A stretch of DNA of 47,900 bases, taken from assembly GCA_020346605.1 (NCBI GenBank), contig CP070784.1, positions 438,670-486,569 of the forward strand, in the 5' to 3' direction. Source of the DNA: Candidatus Bathyarchaeota archaeon. Lineage in GTDB: Archaea; Thermoproteota; Bathyarchaeia; TCS64. Shown piece after piece: positions 33,446-40,661 of the stretch (the first letter of the stretch is position 1; every line of letters starts with the position of its first letter). Position numbers and translations under genes: made by a program. The notes beneath the pieces are model-generated. The model ran no database searches. It worked only from the letters and a program-made list of their open reading frames with translations, and was not told the origin of the DNA.

Positions 33446-34893
33446 AGGCGATCATGGGGCTGGAGGTCCACGTCCAGCTCAGGACGGAGAGCAAGCTGTT
33501 CTGCGGCTGCGGCACCGACCTCGACGGGAGGGGGCCCAACGAGAACACCTGCCCCATCTGCCTCGGGTTCCCCGGGTCCAAGCCGAAGGTCAACAGGAGG
33601 GCAGTGGAGCACGCCGTCAAGATAGCCAGGGCGCTGAACTGCACTGTGTGGCCCGAGGTCAGGTTCTCTCGGAAGAGCTACTTCTACCCGGACATGCCCA
33701 AGAACTTCCAGATAACACAGTACGACGTCCCCCTGGCCGAGGGTGGCTACTTGCCGCTGGACGGCGGGAGGATCGGCATCACCAGAGTGCACCTTGAGGA
33801 GGACCCGGCGAAGCTGGCGCACGTGGGCGGAGGCATCACCAGCGCCCTGTACACCCTCATCGATTACAACCGCTCGGGGGTGCCGCTGGTGGAGATTGTG
33901 ACTGAGCCGGACATCACCAGCCCCAAGGAGGCGAGGCTGTTCCTGGACAAGCTGAGCCTCATACTGGAGCACCTGGGGGCCTACGACCCGGGGAGGGAGG
34001 GGAGCATCAGGGTGGACGCCAATATCAGCTTGGAGGGCGGGCAGAGGGTGGAGGTGAAGAACCTGACGGGCTTCAGGACGGTGGAAGACGCGCTGAACTA
34101 CGAGATCGTCCGGCAGAGGAGCATGGCGAACATTGGGATCGCCGTGGAGCGGGAGACCCGCCACTACGACGCGGAGACCAACACCACAAGCAGCCTACGG
34201 GGTAAGGAGTACGAGGAGGACTACGGCTACATCGTCGAGCCCGACCTAGTGAAGATAGAGCTGGACCAGAAGTGGGTGGGGCGGCTGGAGGCGGAGATGC
34301 CTGAGCTCCCAGACGCCAGGATCGAGCGGTTCATCGAGGAGTATGGGATACCGCGGTTCCAAAGTGGAGTCATCGTCAACGCGGGGCTGGAAATGTCCCG
34401 GTTCTTCGAGGAGTCCTGCAGGCTGCACGGTGATCCAGGGGAGGTTGCGAGCTGGACGGTCACGTCGCTGATGAAGAGCCTGAACTTCGAGGGGCTGAGC
34501 CTGGCGGGGTCGGAGGTGAGGCCCGAAACCTTCGTGGAGCTTCTGGAGCTCATCGATGAGGGGGTGATCTCGGAGAGGCTGGCGAAGGAGCTGGTCAAGG
34601 ACTACGTCGGCACCGGCGAGTCGCCCAGGAGGCTAGTGGAGTCCAGGGGCCTCGGCCTCATGGAGAGAGAGGAGCTCAGAAATGCGATAGACGCCGTACT
34701 GGCCGAGAATCAGAGGGCTGTCGCTGATTACCTGTCAGGGCGGGAGAGGGCGCTGGACTTCCTCCTTGGGCAGGTGCTGAGGAGGATCCAGGCCCGCGGT
34801 AGGCCTCTTGAGGTGAAAAACCTAATAAAGGAAGCGCTAGACAGCAGTGGAAAGTGCCTCGGTAGCTCAGCAGGTAGAGCGCCTGGCTGTTAA
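33442..34893 (+). CDS. gatB: Asp-tRNA(Asn)/Glu-tRNA amidotransferase subunit B, 3' end inside tRNA-Asn
   Basis: GatB (483 aa) phosphorylates and amidates the misacylated tRNA. Features: GLEVHVQLRTESKLFCGCG with Zn ligands, ENTCPICLGFPG, the kinase-like body (VHLEEDPAKLAHV, YNRSGVPLVEIVTEPD) and a C-terminal YqeY/tail domain that contacts the tRNA elbow. The ATG overlaps the gatA stop. The normal C-terminus ends near KNLIKEALDSS, but the frame continues GKCLGSSAGRAPGC through the tRNA-Asn gene and stops at TAA 34891-34893, in the anticodon loop. The last 38 bases are thus both coding and tRNA. TATA-like CCTAATAAAG inside gatB (34821-34830) may serve the tRNA. Confidence 0.95.
   Translation: MKAIMGLEVHVQLRTESKLFCGCGTDLDGRGPNENTCPICLGFPGSKPKVNRRAVEHAVKIARALNCTVWPEVRFSRKSYFYPDMPKNFQITQYDVPLAEGGYLPLDGGRIGITRVHLEEDPAKLAHVGGGITSALYTLIDYNRSGVPLVEIVTEPDITSPKEARLFLDKLSLILEHLGAYDPGREGSIRVDANISLEGGQRVEVKNLTGFRTVEDALNYEIVRQRSMANIGIAVERETRHYDAETNTTSSLRGKEYEEDYGYIVEPDLVKIELDQKWVGRLEAEMPELPDARIERFIEEYGIPRFQSGVIVNAGLEMSRFFEESCRLHGDPGEVASWTVTSLMKSLNFEGLSLAGSEVRPETFVELLELIDEGVISERLAKELVKDYVGTGESPRRLVESRGLGLMEREELRNAIDAVLAENQRAVADYLSGRERALDFLLGQVLRRIQARGRPLEVKNLIKEALDSSGKCLGSSAGRAPGC
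34821..34830 (+). promoter_or_regulatory. TATA-like element inside gatB for tRNA-Asn
   Basis: CCTAATAAAG lies within the gatB C-terminal codons, about 30 bases before the tRNA 5' end, matching the usual distance from an archaeal box A to a tRNA transcript start. The tRNA could therefore be transcribed alone as well as on the gatCAB message. Confidence 0.4.
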
Positions 34894-34931
34894 CCAGTAG
34901 GTCGGAAGTTCGAGTCTTCCCCGGGGCGCCA
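34856..34931 (+). tRNA. tRNA-Asn (GTT) with encoded CCA
   Basis: A full cloverleaf can be drawn. Acceptor GCCTCGG (34856-34862) pairs with CCGGGGC (34921-34927), with one T-G wobble at pair 4-69. The D arm is GCTC/GAGC around AGCAGGTA. The anticodon loop CTGTTAA (34887-34893) contains GTT at 34889-34891, and the anticodon stem has a C-T mismatch at pair 27-43. Variable loop is AGGTC and the T arm is GGAAG-TTCGAGT-CTTCC. Discriminator G is followed by a genomically encoded CCA. No intron. The 5' half overlaps the end of gatB on the same strand. Confidence 0.95.
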
Positions 34932-35210
34932 CTATACTTCCCAAGTGATATGAGGAAGAGTTATTCAAGACCCTGTGGCGCGCGCGGAGTGCGCACGCTT
35001 TAGCTACTCATGTTCCCACTACCAGAACAAGCAGAATCCCTCCTCGATGTGATCGTAATTACTCGACATCAAGACACCCCGGTCGACAGACAGAACCTTC
35101 ACGAGCCTGTCACGCGCGGCTGTAAACCCTTCTCCGAGCCAACCTCCTGTCTTCTTCTGATAGCTCCATGACATTACCAGAAGCGCGCGCTCGCTCGCTT
35201 GGACGATGAA

Positions 35211-35260
35211 ACGCTGAACAACGCTGAACAACGCTGAACAACGCTGAACAACGCTAAACA
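35211..35260. repeat. tandem 10-bp repeat, five units
   Basis: The unit ACGCTGAACA occurs four times without change and a fifth time as ACGCTAAACA, head to tail with no spacer. Two related ACAACCGTCT words follow at 35259 and 35279. A 10-base period equals about one helical turn. Possible roles are a regulator-binding array or a simple minisatellite; copy number may vary between strains. Confidence 0.9.
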
Positions 35261-35318
35261 ACCGTCTGCTACCCATGACAACCGTCTCCAATAGGTACCA
35301 CAACCCGGAAAAAACCCC

Positions 35319-35412
35319 ACCGTTCTCACCGATTTCACCGTTCCCACCGTGCTCTCACCGTGTCCAACCGCTATCCTACCGTCGCTCATCGACAACCTAC
35401 CGATTCCCACCG
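35319..35412. repeat. phased ACCG array
   Basis: ACCG begins at 35319, 35328, 35337, 35346, 35357, 35367, 35378, 35399 and 35409, that is steps of 9, 9, 9, 11, 10, 11, 21 and 10. The words between are pyrimidine-rich (TTCTC, ATTTC, TTCCC). The spacing keeps the motif on one face of the DNA. It lies between the tandem repeat and the methyltransferase promoter. Confidence 0.65.
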
Positions 35413-35557
35413 AAACTCACCACACCTTCATACTTCTCAACGTCAATCGCCCATCTCCTACTTTTCCCCTATTACGTTTGCTCATCAGGTGAACGAGGAA
35501 TAATTCACTTTTTCCAAGCGCCCGACCGGTTCCTTCATTAGCTGCACGCACGAAAAG

Positions 35558-36409
35558 ATGATGAGAGATATGCCCAAGGAACACCTGTCCATCGAGGAGA
35601 TCGAGGACCTCGGCTACTACGACTTCATGGGCTACATGGAGGTCCCCTTCTTCAACGTCGGAGGAGCCGCCTCCATCGACCGCCTCGCCGAGCTCTGCAA
35701 GATCGTAGAGGACACCAGGGTCCTCAACGTCGGCTGCGGCACCGGGGGCAACTCCTGCTACCTCGCCAACAGGTACGGATGCACAGTTGTCGGCATCGAC
35801 ATCGCAGAGCACATGATAGAGCACGCCCGCAAGCGTGCCGAGGAGCTGGGGCTCACCGACCGCGCCACATTCCAAGTCGGCGACGCCTACGACCTCCAGT
35901 TCCCAGACGCCTCCTTCGACGCCGTGATCACCGTCTTCGTCTCCCAGTTCCTCGACCCCGGCCGAGCCTACCCCGGCTTCCACCGCGTCCTCGCCCCCGG
36001 CGGCCGCCTGGGCATCAACGAGATGTACAGGGCCGACGAAGTCCCACAGGAGGCCCTCCCCAGGGTCCAGGAGGGCGAGGAGGTCTTCCGCGAGATCACC
36101 GAGCTCCCCTTCACCCTGCGCAGCCCCACCACTTGGAGGGAGGTCTTCCGGGCAGCCGGCTTCACTGACATCGAAGTCGAGGAGCACACCAACGTCGGCC
36201 AGACCAGCGCATCCCTCGGCATGGTTGAGGAGTTCGGTGGCTGGGCCAAGCTCGCCGGCACCCTCTGGGAGATGCTCGTAATAGCCCTGAAGAGCAGCAA
36301 GATGCGCCAGCGCTTCGGCAAGATCAGCCGCGGGAAACGGGTGCTGCTGCGCGACAAGGTGGCCTCCAAGTACATAGGCTACATCCTATGCGCCGGCAGA
36401 AAACCATAG
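35558..36409 (+). CDS. SAM-dependent methyltransferase (paralogue of the one at 24.3 kb)
   Basis: A 283-aa class I methyltransferase. An N-terminal helical cap (YYDFMGYMEVPFFNVGG) leads into SAM motif I VLNVGCGTGGNSC, then CTVVGIDIAEHM, FQVGDAYDLQFPDASFDAV and LAPGGRLGINEMY, with a C-terminal helical tail ending GYILCAGRKP. The methyltransferase at 24345 shares the cap pattern, the core and a GY-(I/V)-L-x-x-G-(R/Q)-KP ending, so the two are paralogues. The closest functional parallels are small-molecule methyltransferases (UbiE/sterol-like). Start choices are ATG 35558, 35561 or 35570; the transcript looks almost leaderless. Substrate unknown. Confidence 0.85.
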   Translation: MMRDMPKEHLSIEEIEDLGYYDFMGYMEVPFFNVGGAASIDRLAELCKIVEDTRVLNVGCGTGGNSCYLANRYGCTVVGIDIAEHMIEHARKRAEELGLTDRATFQVGDAYDLQFPDASFDAVITVFVSQFLDPGRAYPGFHRVLAPGGRLGINEMYRADEVPQEALPRVQEGEEVFREITELPFTLRSPTTWREVFRAAGFTDIEVEEHTNVGQTSASLGMVEEFGGWAKLAGTLWEMLVIALKSSKMRQRFGKISRGKRVLLRDKVASKYIGYILCAGRKP

Positions 36410-36741
36410 CCGCGCGTGGTGCGCGCGCGCCCGCAGCTACAGAGACCGAGACCGATGAACCATCGACAAGCGCCGGGGGTATCCCCGGGTTCCAGTACGA
36501 ATCAGTCGTCTTGGGCCTTGCCGTCGGAGCTGCTGTTCTGTGGTTCATTCAGTGTAAAAGATAGCGACGAATATCCATCCTCCTTTTTCAACTACTAAGA
36601 AAAAACGCGCGCTCAAGTGAGAGATTATAGAAAAATACACGCGGAACCTACGAGTAAGCACAAGACAACCTGGCCCCTCGCCCAGGTCCAACGACATCAC
36701 GCAAGGATAAACTTACGAGCGCGTTCCATCGATGAGCACCT
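36410..36741. other. 332-base intergenic region with GC-alternating tracts
   Basis: No gene seen. CGCGCGTGGT-GCGCGCGCGC (36411-36430) directly follows the methyltransferase stop and can fold as a GC-rich hairpin. A second short GCGCGC tract is at about 36606-36611 after an A-run. The right end has a TATA-like GGATAAACTTAC (about 36704) for the truncated TrmO gene. The middle has no recognisable feature. Confidence 0.5.
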
Positions 36742-36942
36742 ATGATCCTGGAACCCATAGGCACCGTCAGGTCCCCCGTCACCGAGGAGGTTGACAAGGG
36801 ATGGGGCGTCGTCACCTCGGAGATCCTCATCGACGAGACTTACACCCCCGTCCTGGACCTCAAGCCCTACTTCCCCCAGTACGACAGTAGGGACGCCCAC
36901 ACCCCACGCTGGGTCGACGAGCTCATGGAGAGCTACTTCTAG
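36742..36942 (+). CDS. internally deleted TrmO (tRNA m6t6A methyltransferase) homologue
   Basis: This 66-aa frame has both ends of a UPF0066/TrmO protein but not the middle. The N-terminal MILEPIGTVRSPVTEE and SEILIDETYT are followed directly by PVLDLKPYFPQYD, which in full-length TrmO (about 140-230 aa) comes after the DGT signature. The beta-barrel core with the SAM-contacting (G)VFATRxPxRPNPIG motif is missing, so methylation of t6A37 in tRNA is unlikely. The join falls at a Thr-Pro as in the family's GTPVLD, as if about 80-90 codons had been removed in frame. A short leader follows a TATA-like box. It is a relic or a minimal domain with another role. Confidence 0.7.
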   Translation: MILEPIGTVRSPVTEEVDKGWGVVTSEILIDETYTPVLDLKPYFPQYDSRDAHTPRWVDELMESYF

Positions 36943-37001
36943 CCGACCCAGAGCGCGAGAGCTTAATACACCCCTCGGATTAGAGTTTACCAAGATTCCC
37001 A

Positions 37002-37835
37002 ATGAGGCTCGACAAGATATCTGAGAGGGTCTACGTGAACTGCGAAGGCAAGACGGGCGGAAACGTGGGCGTCATCGCCACGGACGGCGCCGCCTACGCC
37101 GTGGACTCCCAGTTCCCGGCCCCCGCGAGGGACTTCCGCGCCAGCATCCCCACGGTCACGGGCAGCCCCGTCACCCACCTCATCCTTACCCACATGCACA
37201 GCGACCACGTGCTGGGCAGCCAGGCCTTCGACGACTGCGAGATCGTCGCCCAAGCCAAGGTCATGGAGAAGATGGAGCAGAAGCTCGGCGAAGAGTGGGC
37301 CCAGGGCAACCTAGAGGAAACCCTTCGGCAGATCAGGGAGAGCAGGCCCCAGATGGCCCCGCTCTACGAGGGGCTCAGGATCGTGCTCCCCACGGAGACC
37401 TTCCGCGAAAGGTACGAGCTGGACGGCGTGGAGGTCGTCAACACCGGCGGCCACACCGACTGCTCCTCCATAGTCCACGTCTGGGGGGACGCCACCATCT
37501 TCGCCGGCGACCTCATCGTACCCGGGATGTTCCCATACGCAGGCGACCCCACCTCCGACCCCGTCGCCTGGATCGGGGCGTTCAAAACCATGCTGGAGCT
37601 AGACCCGGAGACCATCGTACCTGGCCACGGGGGCCCCTGCGGCGCCGAGGAGGTGGAGACCCAGCTCGCCTACTTCGAGGCCACCAGGGCGACTATGCTG
37701 GAGCTCATCGCCGGAGGAGCCACCCAGCAGGAGACCATCGACCACGACGGCTACCCCGAGTTCTACCAGTCAACCGGGGGCGAGAAAGAGCTCTACATGA
37801 GGGCGCTCTACAGGGTCCTCTCCGACGAGAACTGA
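37002..37835 (+). CDS. MBL-fold metallo-hydrolase
   Basis: A 277-aa metallo-beta-lactamase-fold hydrolase. Metal ligands: THMHSDHVLG (HxHxDH) near residue 65, GGHTDCSS near 150, AGDLIVPG near 169 and VPGHGGPCG near 207, which together give a dinuclear Zn/Fe site. The spacing and the PTETFRERYELDGVEV segment fit glyoxalase II-like or quinoprotein-relay/SoxH-type hydrolases with a periplasmic homologue set; no signal peptide is present here, so it is cytoplasmic. The substrate is unknown. ATG start, 59 bases after the truncated TrmO stop; TATA-like GCTTAATACA precedes it with a very short leader. Confidence 0.9.
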   Translation: MRLDKISERVYVNCEGKTGGNVGVIATDGAAYAVDSQFPAPARDFRASIPTVTGSPVTHLILTHMHSDHVLGSQAFDDCEIVAQAKVMEKMEQKLGEEWAQGNLEETLRQIRESRPQMAPLYEGLRIVLPTETFRERYELDGVEVVNTGGHTDCSSIVHVWGDATIFAGDLIVPGMFPYAGDPTSDPVAWIGAFKTMLELDPETIVPGHGGPCGAEEVETQLAYFEATRATMLELIAGGATQQETIDHDGYPEFYQSTGGEKELYMRALYRVLSDEN

Positions 37836-37939
37836 AGCCACAAACTTCCCCGCGCTCATGTCTACTCCCTCCAAACAATCGCAGCGCAGCCTACGATTAC
37901 TGACAACCGTTATCAACCTGATGTACCCCATAATTCGTC

Positions 37940-38251
37940 ATGCCAGACACGAAGGTGAAGATCACCGTCCTCAGGGTCTTCGACCCGAAGGAGGTCTTCG
38001 AGGCCAGCCCCGTCAAACGCTCCGACCCCATGCCACCCTGCGAGAGGCACCACGAGGGGCAGGAGTTCACGGTCGACCTCGACATGGAGATGCCCGAGGG
38101 CTTCTGCCACTGGGCGTGGTCGACCATCAAGAGCCCCGTCAGGATGCTCATGTTCGGCGGCGACTACCCCTGGTCCGAGGAGAAGGGGAAGGCCGTGGTC
38201 TGCTGCGCCGACGGGCTCAGACCCGTCGTCTACATGCTGGAACGCATCTAA
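37940..38251 (+). CDS. TIGR04076 family protein
   Basis: A 103-aa protein with the TIGR04076 pattern: KVKITVLRVFDPKEVF at the start, a Cys in MPPCERHHEGQEF, PEGFCHWAWSTI in the middle and VVCCADGLRPVVYMLERI at the end. The conserved Cys residues suggest a metal or redox site, but the family has no known function. It is common in anaerobic archaea and bacteria. No membrane segment. It has its own short leader; neighbours are the MBL hydrolase upstream on the same strand and a convergent flavodoxin downstream, which would fit a redox context. Family identity is confident; role is not. Confidence 0.85.
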   Translation: MPDTKVKITVLRVFDPKEVFEASPVKRSDPMPPCERHHEGQEFTVDLDMEMPEGFCHWAWSTIKSPVRMLMFGGDYPWSEEKGKAVVCCADGLRPVVYMLERI

Positions 38252-38295
38252 ACCTTCTTTTTACCACAAGAATTCTCGATTCCCAGTGCGCCGAT

Positions 38296-38775
38296 TCACT
38301 GCATTGCTTCGATCTGCTTGGCCCAGTCCGCAGCTCGCTCAAGCTCGCCCTCCTTCAGCGGGCCTTCCGTATCCATCACAATGAACCCCTCGGGAGGAAC
38401 TACGGGCTCTCCCCCCTTCTTCGCGAGCCTATCCGAGATGGGCTTGGCGGCGTAACCAAACACGCCCCCCAGAAAACGTAGCACTCGCGAATTCACGTTG
38501 CTCATCGAGAATCGCGTGTCGAAGGCAGCCACCTTGACGCCCTTGAGGCCGTCTCTGGGGATCCCCTTCAATAGGTTGGTGATCGCCGGGGTCGGCCTGA
38601 AAGCCCTGGTAGGGGAGCCGACGATCAGCAACCTCGATCCCGTCAGCTGCCCCGGCTGGACGTCGGTCACCTTGAGCACCGGGACGTCCTCACTGGAGCC
38701 GAGGGCGTCTCCGATCGCCCGGGCTATCTGCTCGGTGTTCCCAAAGACCGAATCGTAAACCACCAACGCCTTCAT
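38296..38775 (-). CDS. flavodoxin-like protein
   Basis: A 159-aa flavodoxin-fold protein. The FMN phosphate loop is VVYDSVFGNTEQIARAI at residues 5-21, and a second FMN contact is IVGSPTRAFRPTP near 55. The third region, AAFDTRFSMSNVN, is typical of flavodoxin domains with a short third loop. Such proteins carry electrons for anaerobic oxidoreductases or act as FMN-dependent enzymes. The ATG at 38775 is chosen because GAGGTG sits 6 bases upstream; a longer in-frame start at 38829 lacks support. It lies beyond the MFS gene on the minus strand; no fixed partner is visible. Confidence 0.9.
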   Translation of the reverse strand: MKALVVYDSVFGNTEQIARAIGDALGSSEDVPVLKVTDVQPGQLTGSRLLIVGSPTRAFRPTPAITNLLKGIPRDGLKGVKVAAFDTRFSMSNVNSRVLRFLGGVFGYAAKPISDRLAKKGGEPVVPPEGFIVMDTEGPLKEGELERAADWAKQIEAMQ

Positions 38776-38896
38776 GCCTGCACCTCTATGGACGATTTGA
38801 CTACCGGGGCCATTTGAACCTATTGCCACACGGTCTCAGTTGCAGACGATCGTACAACTACACCTGGAAAGGCGCCCACCGCATGCGTGGAGAAGA

Positions 38897-40195
38897 TCAT
38901 AGTTCTCGAGCCGCCTGGTTCTTTCTCCTCTTGATGTCGGGTATCATTATCATCAGCGGCAGAACGATGAAGGCGTCGCCGATTAGGTTTATCCACCAGA
39001 TCAGGTCGGGGTTGAGGTTCCAGATCAATCCTCCCATGACCGGGGCGATGACGCCGATTATCCCGTGCGTCAGCATCGTTATCCCCGACCAGCGCCCCCG
39101 CCCCTCCAGCGGGATCAGCTCTTGGTCGAAGGCCGTCCAGCCTATGAACAGTGCCGTCTGCAGCCCCTCCATCAGGCTCGCCACGATCAGGTACTCCGGA
39201 TGCGCCAGCGGGGTGAAGATGGTGATCAAGATCGCCGCCCATCCAAAGACGCGGGAAAAGTAGGCGACCCTCCTCCTGCCGAATCTGTCGGCCAAGCGAC
39301 CCGCCGGCATGGAGAAGCAGACAGTGATCGCGGTCGAGACAGACCCCCGCCAACCCAGTATGAAGGCGCTGGCCCCCTTCACGTCGACCATGTACAACCC
39401 ACGGAACGGCATACGAACATGAGAGATCAGGGTCTGAACGCACTGTCTGAGAAGCAGCAGCTTCAGCCCCGGCACGTCATTCAGCACGCTGAAGAGGTGG
39501 CTGAAGACGCCCGTCTCACGCCTCTCCCTCGCGAAGGTGACCTCCTTCATCTGAGTCACGAGAAGCCCGAAGACGAAGACGCTTACGATAAACTGGATGA
39601 AAAAGAGGGGCCTGATGCTGTCGGCCGACTCCAGTCCCCCGAAGTAGGTGACGATGAAGGCCGCTATCATGGGGGCGGCGATGCCAGCGATGGACGTTAT
39701 CATGCGATGGAAGGACAGCCCCGTGACGCGATCGTCATCACTGAGCGTGCTTATCCAGATTATCTGTGAGGCGGGGCCCATGATCCTCTGGCTGAACGCT
39801 TGCCACACCTCGATCAGGATGCAGAAGGGCCAGGTCCTCGCTATGGAGCGTAACAGGAATGTTGGTAGAGACAGCGCCCTACCACTGAGATACAGCCACT
39901 TCATGTTTCTAGTGCGATCTGTCAGCCATCCCGAGGGCAGAGCGAGGATCGCCATCATAGCATGGCTCAGGCTGGTGACGAGGCCCAGTTCGACAGTCGA
40001 CGCACCCAGTCGCGTGATGAATATGTTCCAGTACTCACCACCTCCACCGCCACCACCACCTCCGCCGCCACCACCTCCACCGTCGCCTCCCCCTCCACCG
40101 CCGAAGAGCCGACCCAGGACATCCCGTGCCAGAAACACCTTGTAGTTCCTAGACTGCCTGCTCCAGAACTCTCTGAAATCGTCGACTACTTTCAG
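38897..40195 (-). CDS. MFS transporter with polyglycine tract in place of helix 1, possible CTG start
   Basis: An MFS-type transporter of about 432 aa with 11-12 hydrophobic helices. The motif-A loop is LPSGWLTDRTRNMKW, and a second half-repeat is MPAGRLADRFGRRRVAY. The N-terminus RNYKVFLARDVLGRLFG then enters a run of about 21 Gly broken by one Asp (residues 32-54) before EYWNIFITRLGAS, exactly where helix 1 should cross the membrane. The first standard start is GTG 40138. Upstream, AAGGTGGG followed 9 bases later by CTG 40195 gives MKVVDDFREFWSRQS, a more family-like beginning, so I annotate from CTG. Substrate unknown; activity doubtful. Confidence 0.72.
   Translation of the reverse strand: MKVVDDFREFWSRQSRNYKVFLARDVLGRLFGGGGGGDGGGGGGGGGGGGGGGEYWNIFITRLGASTVELGLVTSLSHAMMAILALPSGWLTDRTRNMKWLYLSGRALSLPTFLLRSIARTWPFCILIEVWQAFSQRIMGPASQIIWISTLSDDDRVTGLSFHRMITSIAGIAAPMIAAFIVTYFGGLESADSIRPLFFIQFIVSVFVFGLLVTQMKEVTFARERRETGVFSHLFSVLNDVPGLKLLLLRQCVQTLISHVRMPFRGLYMVDVKGASAFILGWRGSVSTAITVCFSMPAGRLADRFGRRRVAYFSRVFGWAAILITIFTPLAHPEYLIVASLMEGLQTALFIGWTAFDQELIPLEGRGRWSGITMLTHGIIGVIAPVMGGLIWNLNPDLIWWINLIGDAFIVLPLMIMIPDIKRRKNQAAREL
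40037..40104. repeat. (CCN) triplet low-complexity tract coding polyglycine
   Basis: On the plus strand the tract is a run of ACC, TCC and GCC triplets with one GTCGCC interruption; read on the minus strand it codes Gly except for one Asp. Imperfect triplet tracts of this kind can expand or contract by slippage in multiples of three. The tract falls inside the MFS gene. Assembly error is possible. Confidence 0.85.
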
Positions 40196-40340
40196 CGAGA
40201 ATAGCCCACCTTGATAGCTGTGAGACCCTTATTGATTTGGCTACGATAAGAAACTTTTGCGCGCACAGCAAAGGCGTGTGCGGGGATATAAAAGCCCCAA
40301 CCACGCGGTGCAGTAGGACGGTCCCACGATCCCGGAGGGC

Positions 40341-40661
40341 TCAGCTACTCCTCCAGGTGTGGCGGCACTTGGTGCAGGTGTAGCTAACCAGCACCCTATC
40401 CTGCTTGACCCCGGCGTGCTCTCCCTGGCTGGTCCTCACGACGCGGTGCGCCTCGGTGTGGCCACACTCCGGACAGGTCTGGCTTACGGTGGGGGCGTCC
40501 ACGACATCCTCGACGACTATGACTGGGTCCACGAGCTGCTCCCTGGTGGTCCTCACCTCGATCTCGGTGTCTGAGGCCGCTAGACCGCACCTGGGGCAGA
40601 CTAGCCCGTCTGAAGTCTTCCTGAGGAAGGAGCCACACCTCTCGCAGAACATCGACGCCAT
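40341..40661 (-). CDS. tfs: transcription factor S-like protein with altered catalytic tip
   Basis: A 106-aa two-zinc-ribbon protein of the TFS/RpoM/TFIIS-C family. The N-ribbon is C6-x2-C9 with C22-x2-C25; the C-ribbon is C63-x2-C66 with C96-x2-C99 in TCTKCRHTWRSS. TFS reactivates backtracked RNA polymerase by RNA cleavage, using an Asp-Glu pair at the ribbon tip (usually in RxADEPxT). Here the aligned positions read K86-Q87-D88-R89, so the DE pair is lost, one Asp remains and basic residues are added. Cleavage is doubtful; it may modulate RNA polymerase otherwise, as TFS paralogues do. ATG 40661 or 40652 is the start, with a TATA-like ACTTATCAG upstream. Confidence 0.85.
   Translation of the reverse strand: MASMFCERCGSFLRKTSDGLVCPRCGLAASDTEIEVRTTREQLVDPVIVVEDVVDAPTVSQTCPECGHTEAHRVVRTSQGEHAGVKQDRVLVSYTCTKCRHTWRSS

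Larger units (their letters stand above)
34932..35557. other. 626-base non-coding region with two 10-bp-periodic repeat arrays
   Basis: No convincing gene. After tRNA-Asn it contains two GC-alternating tracts (34978-34986 and 35183-35190), the second inside a hairpin-capable AAGCG/CGCTT segment (35181-35200). The tandem ACGCTGAACA array follows (35211-35260) and then the ACCG phased array (35319-35412). The last 140 bases are AT-richer and lead to a TATA-like TTCATTAG before the methyltransferase start at 35558. Frames on the minus strand through the repeats give low-complexity peptides without family features. Confidence 0.7.

Noticed and set aside
35019..35410. Minus-strand frames through the 10-bp repeats (94 and 78 codons)
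   Set aside because: They encode repeat-derived peptides (VVQRCSALFS) with no ribosome site or family match; treated as non-coding.
35211..35412. Short repeats that might be a CRISPR array
   Set aside because: The unit is only 10 bp with no spacers, and the ACCG words are too short and irregular; no cas genes are in the window.
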